DNA of 64,000 bases from Larix kaempferi. Lineage: Eukaryota > Streptophyta > Pinopsida > Pinales > Pinaceae. The notes beneath the pieces were generated by a model. It made no database searches and was not told the DNA's origin. It saw only the letters and a program-made list of their open reading frames with translations. Positions within the stretch are counted from its first letter, which is position 1; the number at the start of each line of letters is the position of its first letter. The translations under genes and the position numbers were made by a program. The stretch spans positions 8,728,001-8,792,000 of the forward strand of contig BSBM01001138.1 of NCBI GenBank assembly GCA_027924585.1, read 5' to 3'. Below, one piece after another: positions 45,700-57,029 of this stretch.

Positions 45700-46486
45700 A
45701 CAACTAGTACTAGGGGCACATCTCCCAAGTCAATGAGGCAAAATTGCACTCAATTCAAATAAAAAATGATCAAAAGATGTGAAATAGAGTTGTAATCATT
45801 CTTTTATATATTAGGTGACTTGTTGAGAAAGTAAGATAGGATAAGGTGCCCTCATGGAGTGGATAAGGTTGATTTGATTTCTTCTTTAGATTTTTCCTTG
45901 CTTTCTGCTTTTCTTTGCTTTCTTCTTTAGCTTTTTCTTTTGCTTTTGCTTTTCCTACTTTTGATTTTTCTTTTCCTGATTTTTCTTTTATATCCTGTTT
46001 TTTCCTACTTTCTACCTTATCCTGCTTTTTTGCATTGTCTTTCTTTTTCTTTTTCTACTTTTCTGCCTTATCCTGCTTTTATGCTTTGTCCTGCTTTTAT
46101 GCTTTGTCCTGATTTTATCCTGCTTTTCTGCTTTATTATGATTTGTCATTCTTTTTTTCTTTATTATTATTTCTTATCATTTTCCTATTTTCCTTGCTTT
46201 GACTGCTTTATCTTTTCTTGTCTTGCAAGTTACCTCTTAGTCAAACTTACCCTCTAAGGCACACTTGTGGAGCATTATCCACTTTATTCCAAAATAAAAA
46301 TATCTAATTAATGAAAATTAGTTCTACCGAGTGCATTTCAAACTTATGATAAAAATAAAATTAAACTTCCTAACTAATTAATGCCTTAACTTCAGAATTA
46401 ACCCCAAGTGCATGGAATTTCCTCAACCCCAGGAATTGGTTGAGATAGGAACTCCTTCAACTAAACATCAATGAGGGGACATGACA
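45700..46486 (-). repeat. LARD-C 3' LTR, proximal part
   Basis: Aligns with 55345-56180. Minus-strand start TGTCATGTCCCC at 46486. Contains the pyrimidine-rich repeat tract. Confidence 0.9.
45890..46215. repeat. Pyrimidine minisatellite in LARD-C LTR (copy 1)
   Basis: Repeated TGCTTTT, CTGCCTTATCC and TGCTTTGTCC words. It creates a Phe/Leu/Cys-rich ORF that looks like a membrane protein but is a by-product of the repeat. Confidence 0.85.
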
Positions 46487-46502
46487 TTCCTCCCTTCTCA
46501 AG
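46487..46502 (-). other. Polypurine tract of LARD-C
   Basis: Minus strand GAGAAGGGAGGA directly before the LTR start TGTCATGTCC. Confidence 0.75.
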
Positions 46503-46639
46503 ATTGCTTGTCCTCAAGCAATAATAAAATCCGACCCAACTAAGCATCATGAGCCATCATATTTTTGCTACACCATTATGATTATAAACTGCTCATGAAC
46601 TCTCCCAATAGATTATTATATTACCATCCAACCATGTAC

Positions 46640-47270
46640 TTAGTGTGGAGACCAATCAAAACCGATACCAGGATCCCAAATGATCCTCACTAATACAAGG
46701 TGCAATATATATTCTCCTATGCAATGCATAAGAATCACATGGCAGTCATCATAACACCCTGCAAGAAAAAGACAATTCCATCCAAAAATATGTTTCTTGT
46801 GTAGGAAACCATCACCATCTACTGCAAAGATGAACCCATGGGGAAGAGAAAAGGATTTATTGCTCAATACAACCAACCAAAATGTGCTCCCAATGAGCTC
46901 TGCACATGATCAACAATGCATGGGTCCCACTTCTTGTGCACCCTCCTAGTGCACAATATCATCAAGAACCAATCTATCAAGTATGGGATGACAGGGTCCC
47001 AACACTTGTGCACCCCATCACTACATAGCATGAACACATATAACTCAGAATGTGGGATGTCCATGTCCCAATGCTTGTGCATTCCTATCATGCACAAGGT
47101 CTCCCAGAACAATACCTCAAAGTAGGATGTGTACAATATCCTCCAAATTATTTCAACCAAGTGTGGAATGCTAGGATCCCATAACTGGCACATTCCATCA
47201 ATGAGCAAAGTAAAAAAAAAAATTAATCAAGGTGGGGGATGCCAGGATCCCACTCTCTAATGAGCATCCT
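46640..47270 (-). pseudogene. LARD-C internal coding remnant with WDP-x-IP repeats
   Basis: The minus-strand translation repeats a Trp-Asp-Pro-x-Ile-Pro motif: REWDPGIPHLD, QLWDPSIPHL, KHWDMDIPHS, HKCWDPVIPYL, HKKWDPCI and IIWDPGIGF, spaced 23-37 residues. Between them lie hydrophobic stretches (IIWRILYTSYF). No known TE protein is recognised. It lies at the 3' end of the internal region, where pol would normally end. Confidence 0.5.
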
Positions 47271-48021
47271 CCCAAACATCATAGGTAAAAAAAAATAGAT
47301 CATCAAAGTACATAACAACATCATGCAAATGTACATCAAGAAGGTGCCTCATCAAAGGATCATGAAAGTGCGTGTCCATCCAAGCAAGTAAACCACCATT
47401 TTTTAAGTGTACACAAGCATCAAGTGACCAAAAAAATATGCTCCAATGACATAGGTGAGGATCCCATGTCCTATAAGGCTTCTCCAAAAGAATGTAAGAA
47501 GCTTTAGAATAATCAGCCATGTGTTCTTTCATCCAAGAAGTGAATGAAGAACCTCCACCAAAATTTGAACCAGGTAAGGACCAAAGAAAACAAGGAGATT
47601 TCAAGTGGCTCAAAGAAGTCTCATCAATACATCCATGAATGTGAGAGTCATCAAATGATAGTAATGGATGCTTCCCCAAGGAGGTGTGGAAGGTATCAAT
47701 TAATTATGCCATGTGGCCTTTCACCCAAACAATGGATGAAGGAACTCTCCCATCAAGTAAGGAACAAAGAGAACAATGATCCTTCAAGGGGATCAAAGGA
47801 GTACCATATGTGCATCCATGAAGATGTGTATCATCATAAGATAACAAAGGATGCTGCTGAAAATGTAAAGCAGAAAGTGATCTAGTCATGTCATCATCAA
47901 AAGGAGAGATAGGAGTTTCATACTCCTCATGTGGCACCAGAAAAAACAAACCTTTCACCCATACTTCATTAAGATTAATGTTGCAAAATGTGGAAGTGTA
48001 GGATGTAGGAGAATGAACCAA
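47271..48021 (-). pseudogene. LARD-C internal coding remnant, duplicated HPLLS block
   Basis: Two related units: HPLLSYDDTHLHGCTYGTP (upper) and HPLLSFDDSHIHGCIDETS (lower), each followed by a Leu/Cys/Ser stretch and then W-x-K-(G/E)-HMA. Stops separate the units. Function unknown. Confidence 0.5.
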
Positions 48022-49529
48022 CTCACCCGTATGATCAGAAAGTGTGAAAGCTCATCATGTGAAGGCTCCATAGGAGTATGATCATGCACCTCCCTCAAAA
48101 GTGAGAAACTTTCCTCATAGGTTGGTTCTAAGGTAGTGGAATCATGCACTTCTTCAAAAAGTGTGTAACCATCATCAAGAGGCAACTCGAGTTCCTCTTC
48201 CATTGTAACAAGTGCTTGCCTCTCATAAATTTTATCTTCAAACACATCAAGCACATGCAAATTTCCATGTTCATCATGATCCATCGTGCCATGATAATCC
48301 TCGAAGAAATATACCATATGGAAATCTAAAACATAGGAGGAAGAACAAGTATCTTGCAACCTCTCAAGAAGTTGCTCATTTTAAATTTTGAGCTTATGAA
48401 TACACTCACTGTTCTTCAAGTGTGCATCATGTAACCAATCATTAAGCTCATCCAAATTGTTTCTATAAAAAATCAAAGACTTGAAATTACCTTCGATGTT
48501 GCACATTTCTCTTTGAATCTTCTCCATGTCTTCAAGGAAGGGTGGCTCCTTCAATGAAGAAACTATCCAACAAGAATTTGATACCAATTCTTGAGTGCCA
48601 TGGAGTATGCTAAGGGCCTCATAGATATTCCTTTCACTCATATTCAAAGACCCTTAAATGAAGGATGGTTCATGAGAGCAAGCCTCCTCTTTTTTTTCTT
48701 CTTGGGATCAACTTCACATGGAAGCTCAAGTGATGACTGGGAATATGATCTTGATTCATATGTTTTTTGCTATAAGGTCTTCTTCTTCATGCTCCATGGA
48801 GTTGGGACTTGCAGCAACCTCATCAAGGTTGATCTCTATGTCACCAATATAGAGATGAGAGCATCCATGAGTAGATGTATCCTAAAAACTTAGGCACGCA
48901 TCAGTAGGTACCTCTTCACATCATCCATCAGTAGATGCTTGTTTGAAACCTAAACAATCGACAGTAGATGCCTCTTCTTGGAACCATTCAGTAGTGAATT
49001 TATGATCAAGAACTGGATGATCCTTATTAGAATCAGTGGTGTCTTCATGCTTACAACCCTCCTCAGTAAGGACTGTACCTTCATATTATTCAAATGGATG
49101 ATTTGTACTTTGCTTTTTCTCTTTAGTTTCCTTAGGATCAGTATCTTTGCAAAATCCTTTTGAAGTAGATCCACAAATTCTCATCAAGTATGAAGCACAT
49201 ACATCCAATGAAGCTTCGGATATCTTTATGCTCTTTTCACAAGTAGGTTGATCTTTGACTGTGGAACATGTAACCTGTCCATACATATGGCTATGAGAAT
49301 AACCATAACTTCTCCTTCCAAATATGATATGATGGGAGATACTTGTAGAAGGTAAATCTTGGGCATTTGCTTCCTCATACTGTATGCAATACTCTTCATA
49401 TTTCTCATCATACTCATCATCATACTACTTATAAAAATAATCATCAGACTAAGAATCTTCTTCACTAAACATGGACATGGATGCAAATTCATCGAATTGA
49501 GAGTCTTCTTTCCACATGAGTAGAGGAAA
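48022..49529 (-). pseudogene. LARD-C 5' coding remnant (acidic, repetitive)
   Basis: From the primer site on the minus strand: MWKEDSQFDEFASMSMFSEE, then acidic/Tyr-rich DEYDEKYEEYCIQYEE, SYGYSHSHMYG, a Lys/Asp/Glu region with repeated TDAC/TDG-like units, a helix-like block (LNDWLHDAHLKNSECIHKLK), and EVHDSTTLEP / EVHDHTPMEP repeats. Frameshifts and stops interrupt it. No Gag domain or zinc knuckle is seen. Confidence 0.5.
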
Positions 49530-49544
49530 GAGCTATGATAACAT
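49530..49544 (-). other. Primer-binding site of LARD-C
   Basis: Minus strand ATGTTATCATAGCTC right after the LTR; TGTTATCATAGC differs from the initiator-Met site at two bases. Confidence 0.65.
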
Positions 49545-51028
49545 TGTAATATCCCTGATATGATCTCATAATATATCAACTCAAATTCAATTCTCAAGAC
49601 CATAAAATTGTATGACAGTAGCTAGTTCACAAAACTAGTCAGGATGAAACTAGTCTTGGTCAGTGAATAACCCACCCAGAGCTTGATAGGATAACATTTT
49701 TGGATCTGCAAAATGTACTGGGGAGTGTGCAGAAGCAAGGAAAACATGATCAATTCTATATTCTGATTTCTATGCGCAAGTTACTTGGGTCATTTATGTT
49801 TCAAACAGCATCCAGGCTGAAGTCTACTCCAAGGCTTCCTAGGCGCACCAACATATGCATACTAAACTCATTAAATTACACTTGACATCAAATAGAGGTG
49901 TACAATAGGTCAATAAACCAATAAATTGATGATGGTAAATATTTTCTGAGGTCTAGGGAAGTTTTGACTAAGTTTGGTGGAAAAATGAGAAAGTGCGTTA
50001 TGGTGGACTTCTCCACTAGCTTTCTTCTAGGCTCTTCCAAACATGTAGAGAAGGCCACGAATTCTCAGTATAATGGTGGTATGGTATTCATAAATGTCTC
50101 AGAGACCCAACACGACTGGGATAACTTAAATTGAGCATACATAGACTTTTCAATTAAACAAACTGCAAAACTAGTCAAATTCGGGTGCCCAATGAGCGAG
50201 TCTTGATAATCATGGACTCAATAAGCCATAGAAGGTCACGAATATATGATTTTTGGATTGGAATGGATTATAAAATTCGTTAAAAAAATACAGCAACCTT
50301 CAAAAAGGAAAATAGTTACTCTGAGCTCTGTATATTGCAAATCCTGGAAAGCTAGTCAATTTAAAGATGCTAAAGAGCTAGTCTTGAGAAAAGTCAATCC
50401 AAATAGCTTCTAAGGCTCTCAAATTCTCCTTATAAGGATTGATATCATTCAGACATGAATTAAAAATATAGCAGAAAAAAGAAATCATATTATTAAGTAA
50501 ATAATAGAAGTCTCATGGCTCAGATTACATAGAAAGTCAAGAATCTTGGATTTTACAATGAATGGAGGAGAATGCTTCAGAGAAGAATGAGAAGGGGAGG
50601 TATAACCAATGGATATGATCTGTAGGATTCCCATGGGATGTTGTATGCTCATGGGAGGCACACAAAGACTCAGTAGAAGCTCATGGGTGCATTCACCAAA
50701 CCATATAAAAAAGCAAGGGCACGTTCTTCACAACTAGAACCCCCAGATCTAGTAAAATGGCCATAACTTGCTCATCCAGACACCTTTTTTGATGAGACAA
50801 AAAGTGTTTCCTACTGGAAACTACTCTATGGAAACAATATAATAGGTAATAATGTACAAAAATGATCAAAAAGGTCGAAACCATAACCTTAATTTAGGAC
50901 CTCCAACACTGTTCCTACTGAATGAAGGAGTTGGACCGCATAACGAGAACACCAACCAATGGATCGGACTTCTAGACCTGCAATAGACCCAATGATGAAG
51001 ACTGTATGTCATCATCCTTTGAGTATAA
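49545..51028 (-). repeat. LARD-C 5' LTR, distal part
   Basis: Plus-strand start TGTAATATCCC; ends at the Gyp-B insertion (TATAA at 51024-51028). Confidence 0.9.
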
Positions 51029-51435
51029 TTTTAGAAACCTGTTTCAACCCTTCTCTTTACTTTGTTAGTGTACTGTTGTTGGACGCATATGCTTTGTAAG
51101 TTGTCTCGTAGTATTATACATGTTCCATGGTATTGATGCTTAGTTTGTATTATCCCATAGTATTATATGTTTCATGGTATTGATCCATAGTATTGGACTC
51201 ATATGTTTTGTAAGTCGTCCCGTAGTATTATATGTTCCATGGTATTGATCCAGAGTATTGGTGCATAGACTTAGTATATAAGTACGTGTTGAGGCCAATG
51301 AAGGCATCGAGAAGTTATTTGTATTGAGCTTGCTCAAAGGAGGTTTCCCCCTCGAAGTGGCCCACAATCAATAAAAATATTCTGTGTTATAATATATCGT
51401 GCATTTTATCAATTAATTGATGCAGGTTCCTCACT
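51029..51435 (+). repeat. 5' LTR of Gyp-B
   Basis: Eroded start (TTTTAGAAACC for TGTTAGGAACC) and end (TCACT). It contains more GTAGTATTATATGTTCCATGG-type repeats than Gyp-A's LTR. Confidence 0.9.
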
Positions 51436-51437
51436 TC

Positions 51438-51451
51438 TGGTATCATAGCAC
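51438..51451 (+). other. Primer-binding site of Gyp-B
   Basis: TGGTATCATAGCAC; one change from the initiator-Met site. Confidence 0.85.
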
Positions 51452-52262
51452 TTTCTTGGGCTCGTTGGGCGGAATTTCTGCCAATTTTTTTTTCGCATCT
51501 GTATTTGTTCCTATCAATTGCAGGTTTGGATACGAGAATAATCTCTATCTGCTTAACTATGGGAAGTACTCAGGCATAATCCCTAAAATTCATTGTGAGG
51601 AGTACCATAGGAAACCCGAAGTGGATGTCCCATTGAGAGGACCTGCCAGCGAAAAGGGAAACGAACCCTACCTGATTGACTAGTTCCCACCCGTGAGGTA
51701 CACCAAGAGCTGTCGTTTGTGGAAAGGCGGTTATCAGTTTTACCTGAGCCATGGAGTGAGGGATACTTCCCCAATACGCAAGCCGTTAGACAACATTGGT
51801 GGCCGAGTTAGTCCATTGAACCTTTAGGAAGCTGCACATACCGGGGGTCCATATCTATTGCCAACTGATAAATTAGAGATTACATCTGTCCAGAATTGTT
51901 GTCGATCTCTTCCGTGTCGTTGCAGATCCATTCTGGAAAAAAAAAGAGTATGGAATTTTGTTTTTTCGCCATATCTTCTTTGTTTTAACTCTATTTCCTT
52001 TGAAACTTCACTGACACCCCTGCAATCCCATTTTTCATATTTCATTCCTGAGGACCATATCCCAAATTCCACTTCCCGAAGCCAAAGATCCCACATTTTT
52101 CTATTTTTAGGGTTTTCCATAACTTCTTCAATTTTCACCCAATCTCCTTCAAATTTTGCCACATTGTTCATTTCCTATTTCTGCTTCTTTGTCCCTCTTT
52201 GACAAATTTTAGCCTCCATCTTCAGCATTCAACCATGAACAATAAACGACAGCCAAAATCTT

Positions 52263-53144
52263 TTGCAGCCACTAGGTTCTCTTCTTCTAGAAATTTTTCG
52301 TGGGCCGAAGCTTGATTTTCCTCGCTTCAATGGTAATGATCCGACTGGATGGATATACCGAGCAGAACAATATTTCAGTCTGCATAATACTTTTGATGTC
52401 CAAAAGTTTCCACTTTCATCCTTTCATTTGGAACAAGAAGCACTTCAATGGTACCATTGGTACATCAAGGCTCATGACGAGCCAAAATGGACATATTTTT
52501 TCCAACTCCTTTTGCAACGATTTGGTCCTAGTGCTTTTGATGACTTCACAGGAGCACTCACTAAACTTCGTCAAATTGGTATTGTGAGAGAGTATCAGAT
52601 AGAATTTGAGAGACTCGCCAATCACATAGACGGATTGTCTGATGAATTCTACAGGAGTTGTTTTCTCAATGGTCCGATTAAGGATGAAATCCACTCAGAG
52701 GTTAAAATGTTCTGTCCCAACACAATGATGGAAGTCCTAGGGTTGGATAAGTTGGCAAAGGAAAATATCCCAACCCAACAATGCTCCAAATCCATTTTTG
52801 TTCCATTCATAAATATGGTTTCCCAACAACCTCCCATCACGCTATCTCCTCGACCAAATCCTATCAAGCATTTGTCTCAAGCAGAGATGCGGGCCTGTAG
52901 AGAAAAATGGATTTGTTATAATTGTGATGAAAAATTCACTCGGGGACATATATGTGTTGAGCAACAACTTTATCTCTTGGATGTGGATTATCTTCCTTCC
53001 TCTGAACTTGGTGAAGAATCTCCAGATACAATAGATGATCAGGTCGACATTCAACATCTTCTTGTTGACCCTCCGTCTCCAGATGACCACCCAGAGATAT
53101 CTCTCCATGCTTTAGCTGGAGTCACCACCCCACAAACAATGTAG
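52263..53144 (+). pseudogene. Gyp-B gag (long open frame)
   Basis: Open for 293 residues: PTGWIYRAEQYFSLHNTF, WYHWYIKAHDEPKW, FGPSAFDDFTGALTKL, then zinc knuckle CYNCDEKFTRGHIC and an acidic tail. It ends at a TAG in place of the Trp codon that joins gag to pol in the family. Better preserved than Gyp-A gag. Confidence 0.85.
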
Positions 53145-54908
53145 GTCAGGGGTTACTTCAAGAATTCCTCCCTTACAATACTCATTGATTCTAGTAGCAC
53201 TCATAACTTCATTGACCCTCGGATATCCAAACAGGATGATTGTTTTGTCCATCCTTGCTCCAAATTTGAAGTCATGATTACCAATGGGGGAACCTTACCT
53301 TGCAAGGGGAAGTGTCGCAATGTTTGTATCTCTATGGAAGATTATAACCTGCACTTTGACACATTTTCCTTGTCCTTAGGCAGATGTGATGTGGTTTTAG
53401 GCGTTTAATGGTTACACACAATTGGCCCCATCTTATGGGATTTTGCTGAACTTTTGATGCATTTTTTATTCAATGGGAAAAGGCACACATTTACGGGCTT
53501 ACAACCAAGGTCTCTCTGCATCATCAGTTCACATCGCCTGAAAAAGATCTTTAAGAAGAATACACATGGTGTCATCGCTGAACTCCATTCCATTCAGATG
53601 CACCCATCAACGGTCTCCACTACTCCCTTAGATATACAACACATTTTGGATAGATGTGCAGGTGTATTTGCTGAACCAGTGGGATTGTCGCCTTCAAGAG
53701 ACCTTTCCGGTAAGAATTTAGCCACCTCTACATATGAGAAGGAAATTATGGCTATTTTGCATGTAGTCCAGAAGTGGAAACCATACCTATTAGGGAATTA
53801 TTTCTACATCAAGACTGCTTACTAGAGTCTGAAATTTTTTGTGGAACAACGGGTCTCCTCCCCAGCACAACTGAAATGGGTTAGAAAACTCATGGGTTAT
53901 GCCTATGAGATCACTTACAAGAAGGGTAAGGACAATCTAGCGGCGGATGCTCTTTCTCGCACATTTGATGACCAACTTTCTCTTTCATCTTTTTCTATGC
54001 CTATTCCAAATTGGTTGCAATATGTTCAACAAGGCTATGTATTTTATGAACTCCATGATTCTCCATCGGTAGGGCACTCTAGGTTCCTCAAAACATATGA
54101 GTGGGCACAGTGTAACTTCTTTTGTCAGGGAATGAAAAGGAAAATTCAACAGATGGTGGTTGTATGCGATACTTTCCAGGTCAACAAGGGTGAAATGACA
54201 GTCCTTCTGGGATTGCTTGAACCCTTGCCCATCCCTACATGGATTTGGACAGATATTTCTATGGATTTCATTGAAGGGATTCGGTGGTACAATACTACAT
54301 CTAAAATGAATCCATGTGAAGCAATCTATGGTCAGGAACCTCCAGTTCTCCTTCCATACACCCTTAGAAGTTCACCGGTTCAAGCAATTGACTCAGTTCT
54401 TCGAAACTGCGATCAGATTCTTCGCATTTTGTAGGACAATATTCACATGGAAAGAATTCGAATGCAACAACAAACCGATCAGCACCGTTCTGAGCGCACT
54501 TTTCAAGCAGGTGATATGGTTTTCCTTCAACAATCCTACCTGAAACTCAAAGGGAGTCATAAGATCACTCCAAAGTTCTATGGGTCCTATAAGGTTCTTT
54601 AGAATATTGGGTTCGTTGCTTATAAATTGGAACTTCCTCCTTCTACTTGCATTCATCCAGTATTTCATGTCTCTTGTCTGATGAAATTTCTTGGCACCAA
54701 CATCAGAGGACAAAATATTTTACTAGAACTGGATAATGAAGGATCCATCCTTTTGGAGCCGGAGGCCATCCTAAATCAGCGCATTCGCCAGCTTCGCTCT
54801 CGATCTATCACAGGGGTATTAATTCAGTGGCATGGAATGCAACCAGAGGATGCTACATGGGAACCACTCCTTCAGATTCAACATCAATTTCCACATCTAA
54901 AGCTTTGA
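53145..54908 (+). pseudogene. Gyp-B pol remnant: protease, RNase H scrap, integrase ends, chromodomain
   Basis: Same frame as gag, with stops near 53407, 53823, 54432 and 54599. Protease: TILIDSSSTHNFID (DSG is DSS). A junction at ~53698 fuses the post-protease linker to STYEKEIMAILHVVQKW of RNase H; all RT motifs are gone. The integrase zinc region (HSRFLKTYEWAQCNFFCQG) runs to FIEGIRWYNTTSKMNP, skipping two catalytic acids. The C-terminus VLIQWHGMQPEDATWEPL (chromodomain-like) is intact. Confidence 0.85.
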
Positions 54909-54924
54909 GAACAAATCTTTTTCT

Positions 54925-54937
54925 AAGGGGGAGGGGA
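54925..54937 (+). other. Polypurine tract of Gyp-B
   Basis: AAGGGGGAGGGGA directly before the 3' LTR. Confidence 0.9.
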
Positions 54938-55334
54938 TATTAGGAACCTGTGTTAACCCTTCTCTTTACTTTGTTAGTGTATTTTGTTGGATGCATATGC
55001 TTTGTAAGTCGTCCCGTAGTATTATATGTCCCATGGTATTGATCCTTAGTTTGTATTATCCCATAGTATTATCCGTTCCATGGTATTGAGCCATAGTATT
55101 GGACGCATATGCTGTGTAAGTCGTCTCGTAGTATTATATGTTCCATGGTATTGATCCATAGTATTTGCGCTTAGTATATAAGTACGTGTTGAGGCCAATG
55201 AAGGCACCAAGAAGTTATTTGTATTGATCTTGCTCAAAGGACGCTTCCCCCTCGAAGTGGCCCGTGATCAATAAAAATATATGTGTTCTAATATATCGTG
55301 CATTTTATCAATTAATTGATGCAGGTTCCTCACA
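54938..55334 (+). repeat. 3' LTR of Gyp-B
   Basis: Starts TATTAGGAACCTG, ends GGTTCCTCACA; followed by TAGAA. Confidence 0.9.
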
Positions 55335-56180
55335 TAGAAGCATGGGGCACATCTCCCAACTAGGAATAGGGGCACATCTCCCAGGTCAATGAGGCAAAAT
55401 TGCACTCAATTCAAATAAAAAATTATCAAAAGATGTGAAATGGAGTTGTAATCCTTATTTTATAGATTTAGGTGACTTGTTGAGCAAGTAAGATAGGATA
55501 AGGTGACCTCATGGAGTGGATAAGGTTTCTTTGTTTTCTGCTTTAGCTTTTTCCTTGCTTTATGCTTTGCTTTGCTTTTTGCTTTAGCTTTTGCCTTGCT
55601 TTCTGCTTTTGCTTTTATTTTTTTATCCTGTTTTTCCCTGCTTTTCTAGCTTATCTTGCTTTTCTGCTTTGTCCTGCTTTTTTATGCTTTTATGCCTTAT
55701 CCTGCTTTTCTGCTTTGTCCTGTTTTTTCTTGTTTTTCTGTTTTATCCTGCTTTATCCAACTTTTCTTTTTTTGTTATGCTTTTCTACTTTTGTCCTGCT
55801 TTTCTGCTTTGTCCTGTTTTTCTGCTCTATTATGCTTTGTCTTGCTTTTTTGCTTTATTATGCTTTCTTCTCATTTTCCTACTTTCTTTGCTTTGACTGT
55901 TTTATCTTTTCTTGTCTTGCAAGTTACCTCTTAGTCAACCTTATACTTTAAGGCACACTTGTGGACCATTATCCACTTTATTCCAAAATAAAAATATCTA
56001 ATTAATGAAAATTAGTTCTACCAAGTGCATTTCAAACTTAGGATACAAATAAAATTAAAATTCCTAACTAATTAATGCCTTAACTTCAGAATTAACCCCA
56101 AGTGCATGAAATTTCCTCAACCCAAGGGATTGGTTGGGCTGGGAACTCTTTCCACTAAACACCAATGACGGGACATGACA
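55335..56180 (-). repeat. LARD-C 5' LTR, proximal part
   Basis: Aligns with 45700-46486. A GGGGCACATCTCCC word is duplicated 25 bp apart at ~55347-55385. Minus-strand LTR start at 56180. Confidence 0.9.
55530..55915. repeat. Pyrimidine minisatellite in LARD-C LTR (copy 2)
   Basis: Same words as 45890-46215 (TGCTTTTCTGCTTTGTCC), with a different unit number, so the tract has changed length since insertion. Confidence 0.85.
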
Positions 56181-56580
56181 GATTTGAGCTTGTGATGGAA
56201 GTCAATTCCTAGATATTTATAAGAAGTTACTTCCTCCAAGATTCTATTGTCATATACAAAATTGTCATAAGTACCCTTATTGGATTTGATAATCATGACT
56301 TATGTTTTGTCGGTGTTAACGATCATGCCCATATTGGTGCAAAATCCTTGAGAATTCGTAATTGCATCTCAAGATCATAGGGGCACCTTTCCATAAGAAC
56401 GATATCATCAACATAAAGAAGATGCATGATGACTATTCGTACTAAGGTCGTGCCAACATAACCTGCTTCTTCTAAATATTCTTCTAACTTATCAATGTAA
56501 ATGTCGAAAAGGGTAGAGGAGAGGGGGCACCCTTGCTTAACTCCAATATTACAATTAATATCCCGCGACCATCCTTTAGT
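56181..56580 (-). pseudogene. LINE-R reverse transcriptase part
   Basis: Minus strand: VKQGCPLSSTLFDIYIDKLE, IVIMHLLYVDDIVLMERCPY (catalytic YVDD intact), MGMIVNTDKTYVMIIKSN and TSYKYLGIDFHHKLK. The protein continues at 41405 on the other side of LARD-C. The 5' end breaks off near 56580, consistent with 5' truncation. Confidence 0.85.
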
Positions 56581-57029
56581 GTTTTAGAATTATTGAAAAA
56601 TAATTCTAAAATATATAAATTTTAGTTAATATTATTAAATCATATTATTATTGAAACATATAATATTATTTTATTATTATTTAAAAATTTATGACTACAT
56701 ATCACAAATAAATTTATATTTGCTTTTATAAAAATGATGAAAACTCTTAGTTAACTTTAGTATGACGCATAAAGTATTTTGTGAGTGAATACATGAATCT
56801 CATCTTATCTTAATAATGTTATTGTCTGGAGACACTTTGGTTGCACCGAGATTAGTGAGGTGCTCTACATCCTAGTATGGGGGATATGTTGTCATGTAAT
56901 GTAACATTATGTAATGTTACCAAATATAAAAAACAATTAAAAAAATCATGTTGGCTCATCAAATAAAAAGTTAGAATCAAATAAAAAATAATTAAAGAAA
57001 AACCATGTCGACTCATAAAATAAAAAAAT
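56581..57029. other. AT-rich stretch, nothing recognised
   Basis: Short direct repeats only (TGTAATGT/TGTAATGTTACC near 56895). Confidence 0.5.

Larger units (their letters stand above)
51029..55334 (+). mobile_element. Gyp-B: internally deleted relative of Gyp-A
   Basis: LTRs 51029-51435 and 54938-55334, flanked by TATAA/TAGAA (one mismatch). Same family as Gyp-A, but it lacks the whole RT, part of RNase H and the integrase core. Compared with Gyp-A, losses are 996, 141, 360, 12 and 15 bp, all multiples of three. gag and the remaining pol stay in one frame from 52263 to 54908, broken only by substitution stops. It cannot encode its own RT. Confidence 0.9.
41406..56180 (-). mobile_element. 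LARD-C: long-LTR element without pol, carrying two insertions
   Basis: Two ~2.3-kb LTRs (41406-42889 joined to 45700-46486; 49545-51028 joined to 55335-56180) flank a 3.06-kb internal region (46487-49544). On the minus strand the LTR starts TGTCATGTCCCC and ends ATATTACA; a primer site and a polypurine tract are in the right places. No gag or pol motif is visible inside. Cop-2 sits in the 3' LTR, Gyp-B in the 5' LTR. The element splits LINE-R; I see no clear target duplication (GTTCC left, GATTT right). Confidence 0.85.

Noticed and set aside
45915-46257. Phe/Leu-rich ORFs resembling membrane proteins (also 55562-55951)
   Set aside because: They are translations of the pyrimidine minisatellite in the LARD-C LTR.
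41401-56185. 5-bp target duplication of LARD-C
   Set aside because: GTTCC and GATTT agree at only two of five positions; the insertion is shown instead by the split LINE protein.
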